Shown: positions 1 through 8,867 of the stretch, piece after piece
How the letters are laid out: the number at the start of each line of letters is the position of its first letter
Position numbering within the stretch: the stretch's first letter is position 1
From: Lachnospira hominis (ex Liu et al. 2021)
Lineage (GTDB): Bacteria; Bacillota; Clostridia; Lachnospirales; Lachnospiraceae
Direction of reading: 5' to 3'
NCBI RefSeq assembly: GCF_014287955.1
Contig: NZ_JACOPD010000005.1
Location: 124,001-188,000 of the forward strand
Length of the DNA: 64,000 nt
Made by a program: the position numbers and the translations under genes
Notes under the pieces: generated by a model
The model's database searches: none
The model's input: the letters and a program-made list of their open reading frames with translations, nothing else
Told to the model about the DNA's origin: nothing

Positions 1-106
1 ATACTATTTTTATAAATCCTAATTTGTTTAAAGTGCGAAGGACATTTTGTGCAGGAGAATTCCTGTATTATAAGTGTTTTGTGCAGGTTTGTACAGGAGG
101 AATTTT

Positions 107-1363
107 ATGAAAGGTATGTGCAGTTTAAAAAAGAAAATACATGCAAAAACAATTCTGTCTGTGCTTGCAGGAATAATAGCCGGTATTGCAATATTTGCAG
201 GCGGATGTATATATGTTTACAATGTGTGCAGTGATATACCGCAGCAGATATATGTTGTATGCAATCAGGATACAACAATTGATTTGAATGTTCCTGTTGT
301 TGCAACTGCAGATGCGGGGGTGGATACGAGTGCAGATCTGTCAAAGCCGTTTACTGTAAAGGCTGACACAACAGGCGATTATGAGCTTGCACTCAAATTA
401 TTCGGCATTATACCGCTTCCGTCTGTCAATGTATGTGTAGTAGATGAAAAGTATCTGTATCCGGGTGGATTTCAGGTTGGGCTATACCTGAAAACAGAGG
501 GAATCTATGTTGCAGGAACAGGTGAGTTCAAAGACAGCACAGGTAATATGGTCTGTCCGGGTATGGAGGCAGTTCAGGCGGGAGATTATATAACAGCAGT
601 TGATGGAAGTTATATTAATTATAAATATGAGCTTAATAAATATATCCAGACTAAAAAGGAGGAGCCCGTTGTACTTACAGTCAAAAGAGACAGTGGTATT
701 TTTGATATATCCGTGACACCGGTACGTACTGATGAGGGGGATTATAAGGTCGGAATATGGGTTAAGGATGACGCACAGGGGATAGGTACGCTTACTTATA
801 TTGATTCTGATAATAATTTTGCGGCACTTGGACATGGAATCAGTGCCAATCAGTCGCAACAGACATTAAGCATTAATTCGGGAAGCCTGTATAATACCAG
901 AATAGTTTCAATTGTAAAAGGACAAAAAGGAACGCCGGGAGAATTTATCGGAACAATTGATTATAAAGGGGTTAACAGGATTGGCAATATTGAAAAGAAT
1001 TCTGTGTGCGGAGTGTTTGGGAGTATGACTAAGGATATGGTAAATGAGTATGGAATAACTCCCGTGAAAGTCGGTTTTAGTCAGGAAGTCCATAAAGGAA
1101 AAGCATATATCAGGATGTATGCGGATGGTGGTTTTAAAGATTATGAGATAAAAATAACCGGCTTGTCATATAGTTCGGATAAGAATATTACTTTAAAAGT
1201 TGTATCAGATGAACTCATAGACAAAACTAATGGCGTTGTTCAGGGAATGAGTGGATGTCCTATAATTCAGGATGATAAGATAGTTGGTGCTGTGACGCAT
1301 GTTTTTATTGATGACCCATCATGCGGATATGGTATATTTATTGAGAATATGCTGCCGGACTGA
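107..1363 (+). CDS. spoIVB: SpoIVB serine peptidase (S55 family)
   Basis: SpoIVB is made in the forespore and cleaves SpoIVFA, which releases pro-sigma-K processing in the mother cell. The 418-residue product has an N-terminal membrane anchor (about residues 13-38), a PDZ-like region (about 118-215) and a C-terminal S55 peptidase domain. The likely catalytic histidine is His243 in a GHGI motif and the nucleophile is Ser382 in QGMSGCP. I chose the ATG at 107 because a perfect AGGAGG lies at 95-100; a longer in-frame reading from 74 has no such site. It sits directly before spo0A, the order known from Bacillus and clostridia, where recN usually lies upstream. Family assignment is firm; whether this strain sporulates cannot be told. 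Confidence 0.93.
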   Translation: MKGMCSLKKKIHAKTILSVLAGIIAGIAIFAGGCIYVYNVCSDIPQQIYVVCNQDTTIDLNVPVVATADAGVDTSADLSKPFTVKADTTGDYELALKLFGIIPLPSVNVCVVDEKYLYPGGFQVGLYLKTEGIYVAGTGEFKDSTGNMVCPGMEAVQAGDYITAVDGSYINYKYELNKYIQTKKEEPVVLTVKRDSGIFDISVTPVRTDEGDYKVGIWVKDDAQGIGTLTYIDSDNNFAALGHGISANQSQQTLSINSGSLYNTRIVSIVKGQKGTPGEFIGTIDYKGVNRIGNIEKNSVCGVFGSMTKDMVNEYGITPVKVGFSQEVHKGKAYIRMYADGGFKDYEIKITGLSYSSDKNITLKVVSDELIDKTNGVVQGMSGCPIIQDDKIVGAVTHVFIDDPSCGYGIFIENMLPD

Positions 1364-1379
1364 TTGGACGGAATGATTA

Positions 1380-1396
1380 TGTCGAATCATGTCGAA
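1380..1396 (+). promoter_or_regulatory. Two Spo0A boxes (0A boxes) upstream of spo0A
   Basis: TGTCGAA occurs twice, at 1380-1386 and 1390-1396, in direct orientation and exactly 10 bp apart, one helical turn. Each copy matches the 7-bp Spo0A box consensus. They lie about 18 bp before the -35 box of the proposed spo0A promoter, so autoregulation is likely (inference). Confidence 0.75.
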
Positions 1397-1414
1397 TGGT
1401 GCGATAAATATATA

Positions 1415-1443
1415 TTGATTATTTCTCCGTCAGAAAATATAAT
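1415..1443 (+). promoter_or_regulatory. Probable vegetative promoter of spo0A
   Basis: TTGATT (1415-1420), 17 bp, then a perfect TATAAT (1438-1443). The start codon is 39 bp downstream of the -10 box. Confidence 0.65.
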
Positions 1444-1482
1444 AAAATTCGATATAAAATTTTTTGAGCGGAGGGCAGAAAA

Positions 1483-2283
1483 ATGGGATGTTTAAAAATA
1501 GCAATTGCAGATGATAATGAAAATATGCTGCGTGCATTAGGTCAGGTTATTAATGGTGAGAGCGACATGAACCTTGTTGGTACTGCAACTAACGGTAAAG
1601 ACACATATGATATTATAAAGAGCAAAGAGCCTGATGTTGTTCTGCTTGATATTATTATGCCTAACGGAGATGGGCTTGCTGTTATGCAGAAAGTCCAGCA
1701 GGATAAAGAGATAAAGAAAGAACCGGCATTTATCATAATAAGTGCAGTTGGAAAAGAAAGTGTTACGGAAGATGCTTTCAATATGGGAGCGGTATATTAC
1801 TTTATGAAACCATTCAGCAATGATGCACTTTTAAGCAAAATAAGATATGTAAAAAATGAAGTGAAAAAGAAAAATTCGGCTGCGACAGACAAAAATATAT
1901 GTACGGCTGATAATATGGCTGTTAATGAAAGAAATCTTGAAGCTGATATAACAGGCATGATTCATGATATAGGGATTCCTGCACATATAAAAGGGTATCA
2001 GTATCTTCGTGATTCAATAATGCTTTCGGTAAAAGACCGTGATGTAATTAACAGTATCACAAAAATATTATATCCGACTATAGCAAAGATGTATCAGACA
2101 ACATCGAGCCGTGTTGAAAGAGCAATCCGTCATGCAATAGAGGTTGCATGGAACAGGGGGAATACAGAAACACTTAATGATTTGTTCGGATATACAATAA
2201 GCAATAGAAAAGGCAAGCCTACAAATTCGGAATTTATTGCTCTTATTGCAGATAAAATCAGGCTTGAGTATAACATTAAATAG
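1483..2283 (+). CDS. spo0A: Sporulation master regulator Spo0A
   Basis: Response regulator that, when phosphorylated, binds 0A boxes and switches cells to sporulation or stationary-phase programmes. The 266-residue protein has an N-terminal receiver domain (about 1-125; acidic pair Asp10-Asp11, phosphoacceptor Asp56 in LLDIIMP, conserved Lys in FMKPF) and a C-terminal Spo0A DNA-binding domain (about 150-266) with the family hallmark [19 protein letters not shown] site at 1468-1475 supports the ATG. Two 0A boxes upstream suggest autoregulation. No kinase or phosphorelay gene is nearby. Identification is secure. Confidence 0.97.
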   Translation: MGCLKIAIADDNENMLRALGQVINGESDMNLVGTATNGKDTYDIIKSKEPDVVLLDIIMPNGDGLAVMQKVQQDKEIKKEPAFIIISAVGKESVTEDAFNMGAVYYFMKPFSNDALLSKIRYVKNEVKKKNSAATDKNICTADNMAVNERNLEADITGMIHDIGIPAHIKGYQYLRDSIMLSVKDRDVINSITKILYPTIAKMYQTTSSRVERAIRHAIEVAWNRGNTETLNDLFGYTISNRKGKPTNSEFIALIADKIRLEYNIK

Positions 2284-2298
2284 TACGTGGGTATCATA

Positions 2299-2305
2299 TT
2301 CGACA
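2299..2305 (-). promoter_or_regulatory. Spo0A box (reverse orientation) before the NlpC/P60 gene
   Basis: TTCGACA is the exact reverse complement of the 0A box TGTCGAA. It ends 8 bp before the -35 box of the next promoter, a position typical of Spo0A-controlled promoters. Confidence 0.6.
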
Positions 2306-2313
2306 TAAAAATG

Positions 2314-2342
2314 TTGCGTATAAAGCACAAATATATTATAAT
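2314..2342 (+). promoter_or_regulatory. Promoter of the NlpC/P60 hydrolase gene
   Basis: TTGCGT (2314-2319), 17-bp spacer, perfect TATAAT (2337-2342). A 0A box lies just upstream. The glycogen synthase gene probably shares this transcript. Confidence 0.6.
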
Positions 2343-2392
2343 AATCTTATATGGATAAAAAATATTATTATAAGTTATAGAGGTTTGTGTTA

Positions 2393-3418
2393 ATGCGTAA
2401 AAGAATAATAAGATCGCTTACAGCGACAGTTTTAATTACATCAATCATGGGAATGACAGTTCTTGCGGATGAAGTTACTGATATTAAGAACCAGCAGAAC
2501 AGTCTTGCACAGGAAAAGCAGAATGTAGAGGATGAACTCGCATTTCTTCTCACTCAGATGGACGAGCTTGAATTATCAATGGCTCAGAAGAATGATGAGA
2601 TAGAGCAGGCTAACAAAGATCTTGCATCTGCACAGCAGAAGTTTAACTCACAGCAGGATGATATGAAATTGAGAATCAAATACATGTATGAAGACCAGTC
2701 AACAAGTCTTTCAGAAGTATTTCTTTCGTCAAAGAACATGAGCGAAGTGCTTAATAAGGCTGAATATGTACAGCAGGTATATGATTATGACAGAAGCAAG
2801 CTTGATGAGATGTCTAATACTGCAAAGAGTATTTCGAATCTTATGGTAAGTCTTGAGAATGATAAAAAGTCACTTGAAAATATGGCATCAGAACTTACAT
2901 CAAAGCAGGCTCTTTTGTATACAACTCTTGATGATTTGAATTCAAAAGATGCAGATTTGTCATCAAAACTTAAAGATGCACAGCAAAGAGCAGCTGCGGC
3001 AGTTGCTGCGAAGGCTGCACAGGCTGCTACAACGGCAAGTTCAAATGTAACAGCACCAACAACTGCTAATAATGATTCAGCACTTGCATCTAATGTTGTT
3101 TCGCTTGCATATTCACTTCTTGGAGTTCCATATGTGTCAGGCGGTTCAAGTCCTTCAGGTTTTGACTGTTCAGGATTTACGTCATATCTTTACAGACAGT
3201 ATGGTGTATCTTTGTCAAGATCATCATCTGCACAGGCATATGGTGGTGAATCAGTTCCACTTGCAAGTGCACAGCCGGGTGATATTATATGTTATCCAGG
3301 ACATGTTGCATTATATATTGGTGGTGGACAGATTATTCATGCTCCTTATCCGGGTGAAGTTGTAAAAATTGCATCTGTTAATATTATGAGTATTACTGAC
3401 GTAAGACGTTATTGGTAA
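2393..3418 (+). CDS. Secreted NlpC/P60 peptidoglycan endopeptidase with coiled coil
   Basis: Predicted cell wall hydrolase cutting stem-peptide bonds, acting outside the membrane. The 341-residue protein has a signal peptide (about 1-24, ending VLA-DE), a long coiled coil (about 25-190) resembling the regulatory domain of PcsB/CwlO-type hydrolases, an Ala/Thr-rich linker and a C-terminal NlpC/P60 domain. Catalytic Cys259 lies in FDCSGF and His304 in GHVALYIG. I chose ATG 2393 over GTG 2387 because the AGAGG at 2379-2383 is then 9 bp away. In related proteins the coiled coil is the contact for FtsEX control; no ftsEX is visible here. An upstream 0A box suggests Spo0A regulation. Confidence 0.92.
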   Translation: MRKRIIRSLTATVLITSIMGMTVLADEVTDIKNQQNSLAQEKQNVEDELAFLLTQMDELELSMAQKNDEIEQANKDLASAQQKFNSQQDDMKLRIKYMYEDQSTSLSEVFLSSKNMSEVLNKAEYVQQVYDYDRSKLDEMSNTAKSISNLMVSLENDKKSLENMASELTSKQALLYTTLDDLNSKDADLSSKLKDAQQRAAAAVAAKAAQAATTASSNVTAPTTANNDSALASNVVSLAYSLLGVPYVSGGSSPSGFDCSGFTSYLYRQYGVSLSRSSSAQAYGGESVPLASAQPGDIICYPGHVALYIGGGQIIHAPYPGEVVKIASVNIMSITDVRRYW

Positions 3419-3448
3419 TTGCATGTTTTCATGCAGAAGGAGGGCGTA

Positions 3449-4885
3449 ATGAAAAATGTTTTGTTTATTGCATCTGAGGCAGTGCCATTTATAAAGACAG
3501 GCGGACTTGCAGATGTTGTTGGTTCACTTCCAAAGTATTTTAACAAGGATGAATTCGATGTTCGTGTCATGATTCCAAAGTATACATGTATACCATGGGA
3601 ATACCGCAAAGATATGGTTTATAAGACACATTTTTATATTGATCTGGCATGGCGTTCACAGTATGTTGGCGTATTTGAACTTCAATATAATGGAATTACA
3701 TTTTATTTTATTGACAATGAGTTCTATTTTTCAGGACCTAAACCATACAGCTGGATTCATGAAGATATAGAAAAGTTTGCATTTTTCAGTAAAGCAGCTC
3801 TTTCAGCTATTCCGGTTCTCGGATTTAAGCCGGATATTATTCATTGCCATGACTGGCAGACAGGACTTATTCCTGTATATCTCAAAGAGAGATTTTCACA
3901 GGGAGAATTTTATCAGGGAATTAAGTCAATTATAACAATACATAATCTCAAGTTTCAGGGAATATGGGACATTAAAAAAGTTAAAGACATTACAGGACTT
4001 CCGGATAGTTATTTTACACCTGATAAGCTTGAAGCGTATAATGATGCCAATTATTTAAAGGGCGGAATTGTATATGCTGACAGAGTTACAACTGTAAGTG
4101 CCACATATGCGGAAGAGATAAAGACTCCTTTTTATGGAGAGCATCTTGATGGACTTATGAATGCACGTGCTAATTGCCTTTCGGGTATTGTAAATGGTAT
4201 CGATTATGATGTATACAATCCTGAGACAGATAAGAGTCTTGTGGCTAATTATAATCAGGTTACATTCCGTAAGGAGAAATGGAAGAACAAGGTTGCACTT
4301 CAGAAAGAACTTGGACTTACAGAGGATAAAGGTAAATTCATGATTGGTATTGTATCAAGACTTACAGACCAGAAAGGATTTGACCTTGTGGCATATGTCA
4401 TGGATCAGATTTGTGCGGAGGATGTACAGCTTGTTGTACTTGGCACAGGTGATGAAAAATATGAAAATATGTTCAGACATTATGAATGGAAATATAATGA
4501 CAGAGTTTCTGCTAATATATATTATTCAGAAGATATGTCTCACAAAGTATATGCTGCCTGCGATGCTTTTCTTATGCCATCACTTTTTGAACCTTGCGGA
4601 CTCAGCCAGCTTATGAGCCTTCGTTATGGAACTGTTCCTATTGTAAGAGAAACAGGCGGTCTTAAAGATACAGTTGAGCCATATAATGAATATGAGAGTA
4701 CAGGAACAGGATTTTCATTTGCTAATTATAATGCACATGAGATGCTTGGCATTATTAATTATGCCAAGAGTGTATATTATAATCATAAACGTGAATGGAA
4801 TAAAATTGTCGACCGTGGAATGAAGGCAGATTTTTCATGGAATAATTCGGCACGTAAGTATGAAGAATTATACAGAGAATTATAA
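3449..4885 (+). CDS. glgA: Glycogen synthase (ADP-glucose type)
   Basis: Adds glucose from ADP-glucose to growing alpha-1,4-glucan (GT5 family, cytoplasm). The 478-residue length is standard. The N-terminal Rossmann half begins with the KTGGLADV nucleotide-sugar motif, and the C-terminal half carries the GT-B signature region (MPSLFEPCGLSQ, then ETGGLKDTV). ATG 3449 follows AAGGAGGG at 3437-3443; an upstream in-frame ATG at 3431 lacks a good site. It starts 30 bp after the hydrolase gene and is probably co-transcribed. Other glycogen genes (glgC, glgB, glgP) are not in the window, so glgA stands alone here. Confidence 0.95.
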   Translation: MKNVLFIASEAVPFIKTGGLADVVGSLPKYFNKDEFDVRVMIPKYTCIPWEYRKDMVYKTHFYIDLAWRSQYVGVFELQYNGITFYFIDNEFYFSGPKPYSWIHEDIEKFAFFSKAALSAIPVLGFKPDIIHCHDWQTGLIPVYLKERFSQGEFYQGIKSIITIHNLKFQGIWDIKKVKDITGLPDSYFTPDKLEAYNDANYLKGGIVYADRVTTVSATYAEEIKTPFYGEHLDGLMNARANCLSGIVNGIDYDVYNPETDKSLVANYNQVTFRKEKWKNKVALQKELGLTEDKGKFMIGIVSRLTDQKGFDLVAYVMDQICAEDVQLVVLGTGDEKYENMFRHYEWKYNDRVSANIYYSEDMSHKVYAACDAFLMPSLFEPCGLSQLMSLRYGTVPIVRETGGLKDTVEPYNEYESTGTGFSFANYNAHEMLGIINYAKSVYYNHKREWNKIVDRGMKADFSWNNSARKYEELYREL

Positions 4886-4893
4886 AAAAATAC

Positions 4894-4922
4894 TTGCTTT
4901 TGCTGCAACAATATGTTAGACT
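4894..4922 (+). promoter_or_regulatory. Probable tRNA-Leu promoter
   Basis: TTGCTT (4894-4899), 17-bp spacer and TAGACT (4917-4922), ending 11 bp before the tRNA 5' end. Confidence 0.5.
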
Positions 4923-4933
4923 ATTAAAGTCTT

Positions 4934-5016
4934 GCGGATGTGGCGGAATGGCAGACGCAGCAGACTCAAAATCTGCCGGTGGCAACATCGTGCGGGTTCA
5001 AGTCCCGCCATCCGCA
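4934..5016 (+). tRNA. tRNA-Leu (anticodon CAA)
   Basis: The cloverleaf can be drawn by eye. Acceptor arms GCGGATG (4934-4940) and CATCCGC (5009-5015) pair perfectly with discriminator A at 5016. The anticodon stem GCAGA/TCTGC holds the loop CTCAAAA with anticodon CAA at 4967-4969, reading UUG. A long variable arm fits the class II leucine type, and the T arm is GCGGG-TTCAAGT-CCCGC. The 3' CCA is not encoded. A terminator follows directly. Confidence 0.96.
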
Positions 5017-5022
5017 TTGTAT

Positions 5023-5061
5023 AAACCTGTCAGGGAATTTCTCTGACAGGTTTATTTTTTT
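5023..5061 (+). terminator. Rho-independent terminator after tRNA-Leu
   Basis: Perfect 11-bp stem AAACCTGTCAG (5023-5033) / CTGACAGGTTT (5043-5053) followed by ATTTTTTT. Confidence 0.9.
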
Positions 5062-5116
5062 GATTAATAATGATATACTATTATTATTGCAGACCATTGA
5101 GGATTGGAGACCGGCT

Positions 5117-5482
5117 ATGATTGATTGTAAGAAGATTCAGAAAATGATTGTGCCTTTTTCAAAAGGCGAGCTGACACTCAAAGCAGAAGAAATGTTTGTT
5201 AAACATCTGGAACAATGCCAGGACTGCCGGGAAGAATTTGAAATTTATTATATAGTTGAATATGGACTTAATGAGGCTGCGACCAAAGAACTTAGCGAAA
5301 AGTATAAAAAATATCTTCATGATTATGATTTCAGCGGTCTTGTGGAAGAAAAATTAAAAGACAGTGAGAATAAGATTGCGGAAGTTAAAAAATTCAATCA
5401 TCTTCTGCATATGTGTCTGTTGTTTGTAAATGCGTGTATGATAATGACAGTGCTGATAATAGCTGTAATAATATATTTGTAA
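5117..5482 (+). CDS. Putative zinc-finger anti-sigma-like membrane protein
   Basis: A 121-residue protein with the H-x3-C-x2-C zinc-binding pattern of ZAS/zf-HC2 anti-sigma factors (His30, Cys34, Cys37, plus Cys4), a charged middle and one C-terminal transmembrane helix (about 97-120). In known ZAS proteins the N-terminal finger holds an ECF sigma factor and the helix anchors it. No sigma factor gene is adjacent, so the role is inferred from the motif only. The reading frame stays open back through the tRNA, but ATG 5117 with GGAGA at 5106-5110 is the first start that makes sense. It lies 9 bp before polA. Confidence 0.65.
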   Translation: MIDCKKIQKMIVPFSKGELTLKAEEMFVKHLEQCQDCREEFEIYYIVEYGLNEAATKELSEKYKKYLHDYDFSGLVEEKLKDSENKIAEVKKFNHLLHMCLLFVNACMIMTVLIIAVIIYL

Positions 5483-5491
5483 GGAGACATG

Positions 5492-8179
5492 ATGAGTAAA
5501 AAGTTAATTTTGATTGATGGACATAGTATTTTAAACAGGGCGTTTTTTGGAATACCTGATTTGACTAATTCAGAGGGGATTCATACTAATGCGATGTATG
5601 GTTTCCTTAATATTATGTTTAAATTTATAGATGAAGAAAAGCCGGATTATATAACTGTTGCTTTTGATTTGAGCGAGCCGACATTCAGACATAAAGCATA
5701 TGAGGCGTATAAGGGAACAAGAAAGCCTATGGCACCTGAATTGAAACAGCAGGTACCGCTTATCAAAGAACTTCTCCGCACGATGAATATTACAGTTATA
5801 GAAAAAGCCGGATATGAAGCTGATGATATTATTGGAACTATTGCAAAAAGGAGTGCGGCGGCTGGAATTGATGTGTCTGTTATTTCAGGTGACAGGGATT
5901 TACTGCAGCTTGCAGAAGAAAAAATACAGATTCGTATACCTAAGACAAAAAAAGGTGTCACAGAAGTAGAAAATTATTATCCTGAGGATGTTGTGGCACT
6001 TTATGGTGTTACACCGCTTGAATTTATTGATATGAAAGCACTTATGGGTGATACTTCTGATAATATTCCGGGAGCACCGGGAGTCGGACCAAAGACGGCA
6101 TCTGCGATTATACAGAAGTATCACTCCGTTGATAATGTTCTGGCACATCTTGATGAATTAAAGCCGCCAAAGGCACAAAAGTCAATTACAGAAAATGCCG
6201 AACAGGTCAAAATGAGTAGATTCCTTGCGGAAATTAATATAAATGTTCCGCTGGATTATAATATAGAAAATGCTGAAATAGGAGATTTCTATAATCCGGC
6301 CTCATATGAATTGTTTAAAAAATATAATTTTAAAACAATGCTCAAAAGATTTGATAAAGATATGACAGCAGCTCCAAAGGCTGACGTTCTGAAAGATATT
6401 GTTGTAATACAGGAATTGGGCGATTCTGAAAATATTATAAAAAAAGCTTGTGAAGTTATAAATAATGGCGGAAATCTTGGATTGTCAATTATTCATGAAG
6501 AAAAATGCATATATGGTCTTGGAATCTGCCTTTCGGAAAAAGAGACATATTTTATAATAAAACAGGGATTTATAACAGATGAATATTTAAAAGATGCCGT
6601 ACAAAAATTAGGTGTACTGTCTGATACAAATAAAAAAAGGCAGATACGTGTATTTGATTTAAAGGAAATTCTGTGGGCGTTTGAAAAAGATGGAAATCTT
6701 AGGATTTCGCAGGAAGCTTTTGTTGATGTAAGCATAGCTTCATATCTTTTAAAACCTAATGATGAAAATTATGAGCCGGAGCAGATTGCTTTACAGTATC
6801 TTAATATAACATTTCCTTCAAAATCGGAGCTGTTTGGAAAAGCAGGAGTGCAGGAAATGCTTATGACAAAGCTGGACGAACTTGCAGAATATGCATGTGA
6901 ATCAGCTTATGTGAGTCTTTTTAGTGCTGATTTGATATTAAAAGAACTTGAAAATGAAAATATGACAGAGCTTTTTGCTAATATAGAAATGCCACTTGTG
7001 TTTGTGCTTTACGATATGCAGAAAGAGGGCGTACGCGTTGATAAAGAGGGGCTGAAATCTTATGGTGAAGTTCTGGGCAACCGTATACAGGTACTTGAAA
7101 AAGAAATATACGATGAGGCCGGTGAAGAGTTCAATATAAATTCACCAAAACAGCTTGGCATTATTTTGTTTGAAAAGATGAACATGCCGTACAAAAAGAA
7201 AACAAAGAGCGGATATTCAACTGCTGCCGATGTGCTTGACAAGCTTGCTCCTGAGTATCCGTTTGTTAAAAAAATTCTTGAGTACAGACAGCTTGCAAAG
7301 TTAAAATCTACTTATGCAGACGGTCTTGCAGCATATATAAGCGAAGACGGAAGAATTCATGGCAAATTCAATCAGACAATAACTGCGACCGGAAGAATAA
7401 GCAGTACAGAGCCTAATTTGCAGAATATACCGATAAGAATGGAACTTGGACGACAGATTAGAAAAGTATTTATACCAAAAGAAGGATGTGTTTTTCTGGA
7501 TGCCGATTATTCACAGATTGAACTAAGAATTATGGCACATATGTCAAAAGATGAGAAGCTTATTGAGGCATATAATATGGCTGAAGATATTCACAGGATA
7601 ACAGCTTCACAGGTATTTGGTGTTCCGTTTGATGAAGTTACTGATTTGCAGCGAAGAAATGCTAAAGCAGTAAATTTTGGCATTATTTATGGTATCAGTT
7701 CATTTGGATTAAGCCAGGATCTTAGTATTTCAAGAAAAGAAGCATCTGATTATATTGAGCAGTATTTTAAAACATATCCTAAAATAAAAGGATATATTGA
7801 TTCGATGGTTGAAGATGCGAAAAAAACAGGATATTCACTTACAATGTTTAACAGAAGACGTCCTATTCCGGAATTAAAATCAAGCAATTTTATGCAGCGT
7901 TCATTTGGTGAAAGAGTTGCAATGAATGCACCGATTCAGGGAACGGCGGCAGATATAATCAAACTTGCAATGATAAGAGTATATGATGCGTTGAAAAAAG
8001 GCGGATACAAGTCAAAGCTTCTATTGCAGATTCATGATGAACTTCTTGTTGAGACTTATCCTGATGAAATAGAAGATGTAAAGAAGATAATTGAGGACGG
8101 AATGAAAAATGCAGTTAAGCTGTCTGTTCCTCTTGAAATTGATATGAAACAGGGAAATAACTGGCTTGAAGCACATTAA
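5492..8179 (+). CDS. polA: DNA polymerase I
   Basis: Fills gaps and removes RNA primers in replication and repair. The 895-residue protein has an N-terminal 5' nuclease (about 1-290), a 3'-5' exonuclease-like fold (about 300-480) and the polymerase domain with motif A (DADYSQIELR), motif B (RRNAKAVNFGIIYG) and motif C (QIHDELLVE). The exonuclease-like region lacks the DTET-type motif expected at its first acidic site (LGLSIIHEE is found instead), so proofreading is probably lost, as in other Firmicutes Pol I enzymes. Two ATGs overlap; AAGGAG at 5481-5486 fits 5492 better than 5489. It lies upstream of coaE. Confidence 0.96.
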   Translation: MSKKLILIDGHSILNRAFFGIPDLTNSEGIHTNAMYGFLNIMFKFIDEEKPDYITVAFDLSEPTFRHKAYEAYKGTRKPMAPELKQQVPLIKELLRTMNITVIEKAGYEADDIIGTIAKRSAAAGIDVSVISGDRDLLQLAEEKIQIRIPKTKKGVTEVENYYPEDVVALYGVTPLEFIDMKALMGDTSDNIPGAPGVGPKTASAIIQKYHSVDNVLAHLDELKPPKAQKSITENAEQVKMSRFLAEININVPLDYNIENAEIGDFYNPASYELFKKYNFKTMLKRFDKDMTAAPKADVLKDIVVIQELGDSENIIKKACEVINNGGNLGLSIIHEEKCIYGLGICLSEKETYFIIKQGFITDEYLKDAVQKLGVLSDTNKKRQIRVFDLKEILWAFEKDGNLRISQEAFVDVSIASYLLKPNDENYEPEQIALQYLNITFPSKSELFGKAGVQEMLMTKLDELAEYACESAYVSLFSADLILKELENENMTELFANIEMPLVFVLYDMQKEGVRVDKEGLKSYGEVLGNRIQVLEKEIYDEAGEEFNINSPKQLGIILFEKMNMPYKKKTKSGYSTAADVLDKLAPEYPFVKKILEYRQLAKLKSTYADGLAAYISEDGRIHGKFNQTITATGRISSTEPNLQNIPIRMELGRQIRKVFIPKEGCVFLDADYSQIELRIMAHMSKDEKLIEAYNMAEDIHRITASQVFGVPFDEVTDLQRRNAKAVNFGIIYGISSFGLSQDLSISRKEASDYIEQYFKTYPKIKGYIDSMVEDAKKTGYSLTMFNRRRPIPELKSSNFMQRSFGERVAMNAPIQGTAADIIKLAMIRVYDALKKGGYKSKLLLQIHDELLVETYPDEIEDVKKIIEDGMKNAVKLSVPLEIDMKQGNNWLEAH

Positions 8180-8237
8180 GCACATAATTTTCAGTAAAAG
8201 TATATGTTTTATAATGTTGAAAGAATGGTAGAGAGTT

Positions 8238-8831
8238 ATGAAAGTGATAGGAATAACCGGGGGCGTTGGCTGTGGTAAAAGTACAGTGCTTAATCTTATA
8301 AAAGAAAATTTTAATGCATTTATTATCATGGCGGATGATGTTGCAAAAGACCTGATGAAAAAAGGCAAAAAAGGATATGATGAAACAATTGCTTTTTTTG
8401 GAGACGAAATTATAGATGAGACAACTGGTGAAATAGACAGACCGAAGCTTGCATCAGTTATATTTTCTAACCCGAACAAGAGGATCGTTTTAAATAGTAT
8501 AATTCATCCGGTTGTAAAAAAAGAGATAGTGTCAATGATAACACAGGCAAAAATAGATAATAAATATGACTATATATTTGTTGAAGCGGCACTTCTTCTT
8601 GATGACCATTACAATGTTTTCTGCGATGAGACATGGTATATATATGCTGATGAAGATTCAAGAAGAGAAAGATTGAAAGAAAGCCGTGGTTATTCTGATG
8701 AAAAGATTGACGGAATCATAAAAAGCCAGCTTGGTGAGGAAGAGTTTAAGAATGGCTGTGATATAGTGGTCGATAACAGTGGTAACATCAATGATACGTA
8801 TGCACAGCTTGTTAAATTATTGCAGATGTGA
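8238..8831 (+). CDS. coaE: Dephospho-CoA kinase
   Basis: Last step of CoA synthesis: ATP-dependent phosphorylation of dephospho-CoA. The 197-residue protein has a P-loop GGVGCGKS at residues 8-15 and the family EAALLLD segment. The polA-coaE order is common in Firmicutes. A gene for the preceding step (coaD) lies at 60.2 kb. The ribosome site is modest (GAGAG at 8231-8235). Confidence 0.95.
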   Translation: MKVIGITGGVGCGKSTVLNLIKENFNAFIIMADDVAKDLMKKGKKGYDETIAFFGDEIIDETTGEIDRPKLASVIFSNPNKRIVLNSIIHPVVKKEIVSMITQAKIDNKYDYIFVEAALLLDDHYNVFCDETWYIYADEDSRRERLKESRGYSDEKIDGIIKSQLGEEEFKNGCDIVVDNSGNINDTYAQLVKLLQM

Positions 8832-8867
8832 TATATTTTTACTAATTTTAGGAAAGGGCTGATTGAT

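Noticed and set aside
1..106. Repeated TTTGTGCAGG and palindrome CAGGAGAATTCCTG before spoIVB as a sigma-G promoter
   Set aside because: No convincing -10/-35 pair of the forespore type can be placed; the repeats are short.
4940..5116. In-frame extension of the anti-sigma-like gene through tRNA-Leu
   Set aside because: The tRNA cloverleaf, its terminator and a proper start at 5117 show the upstream reading is not coding.
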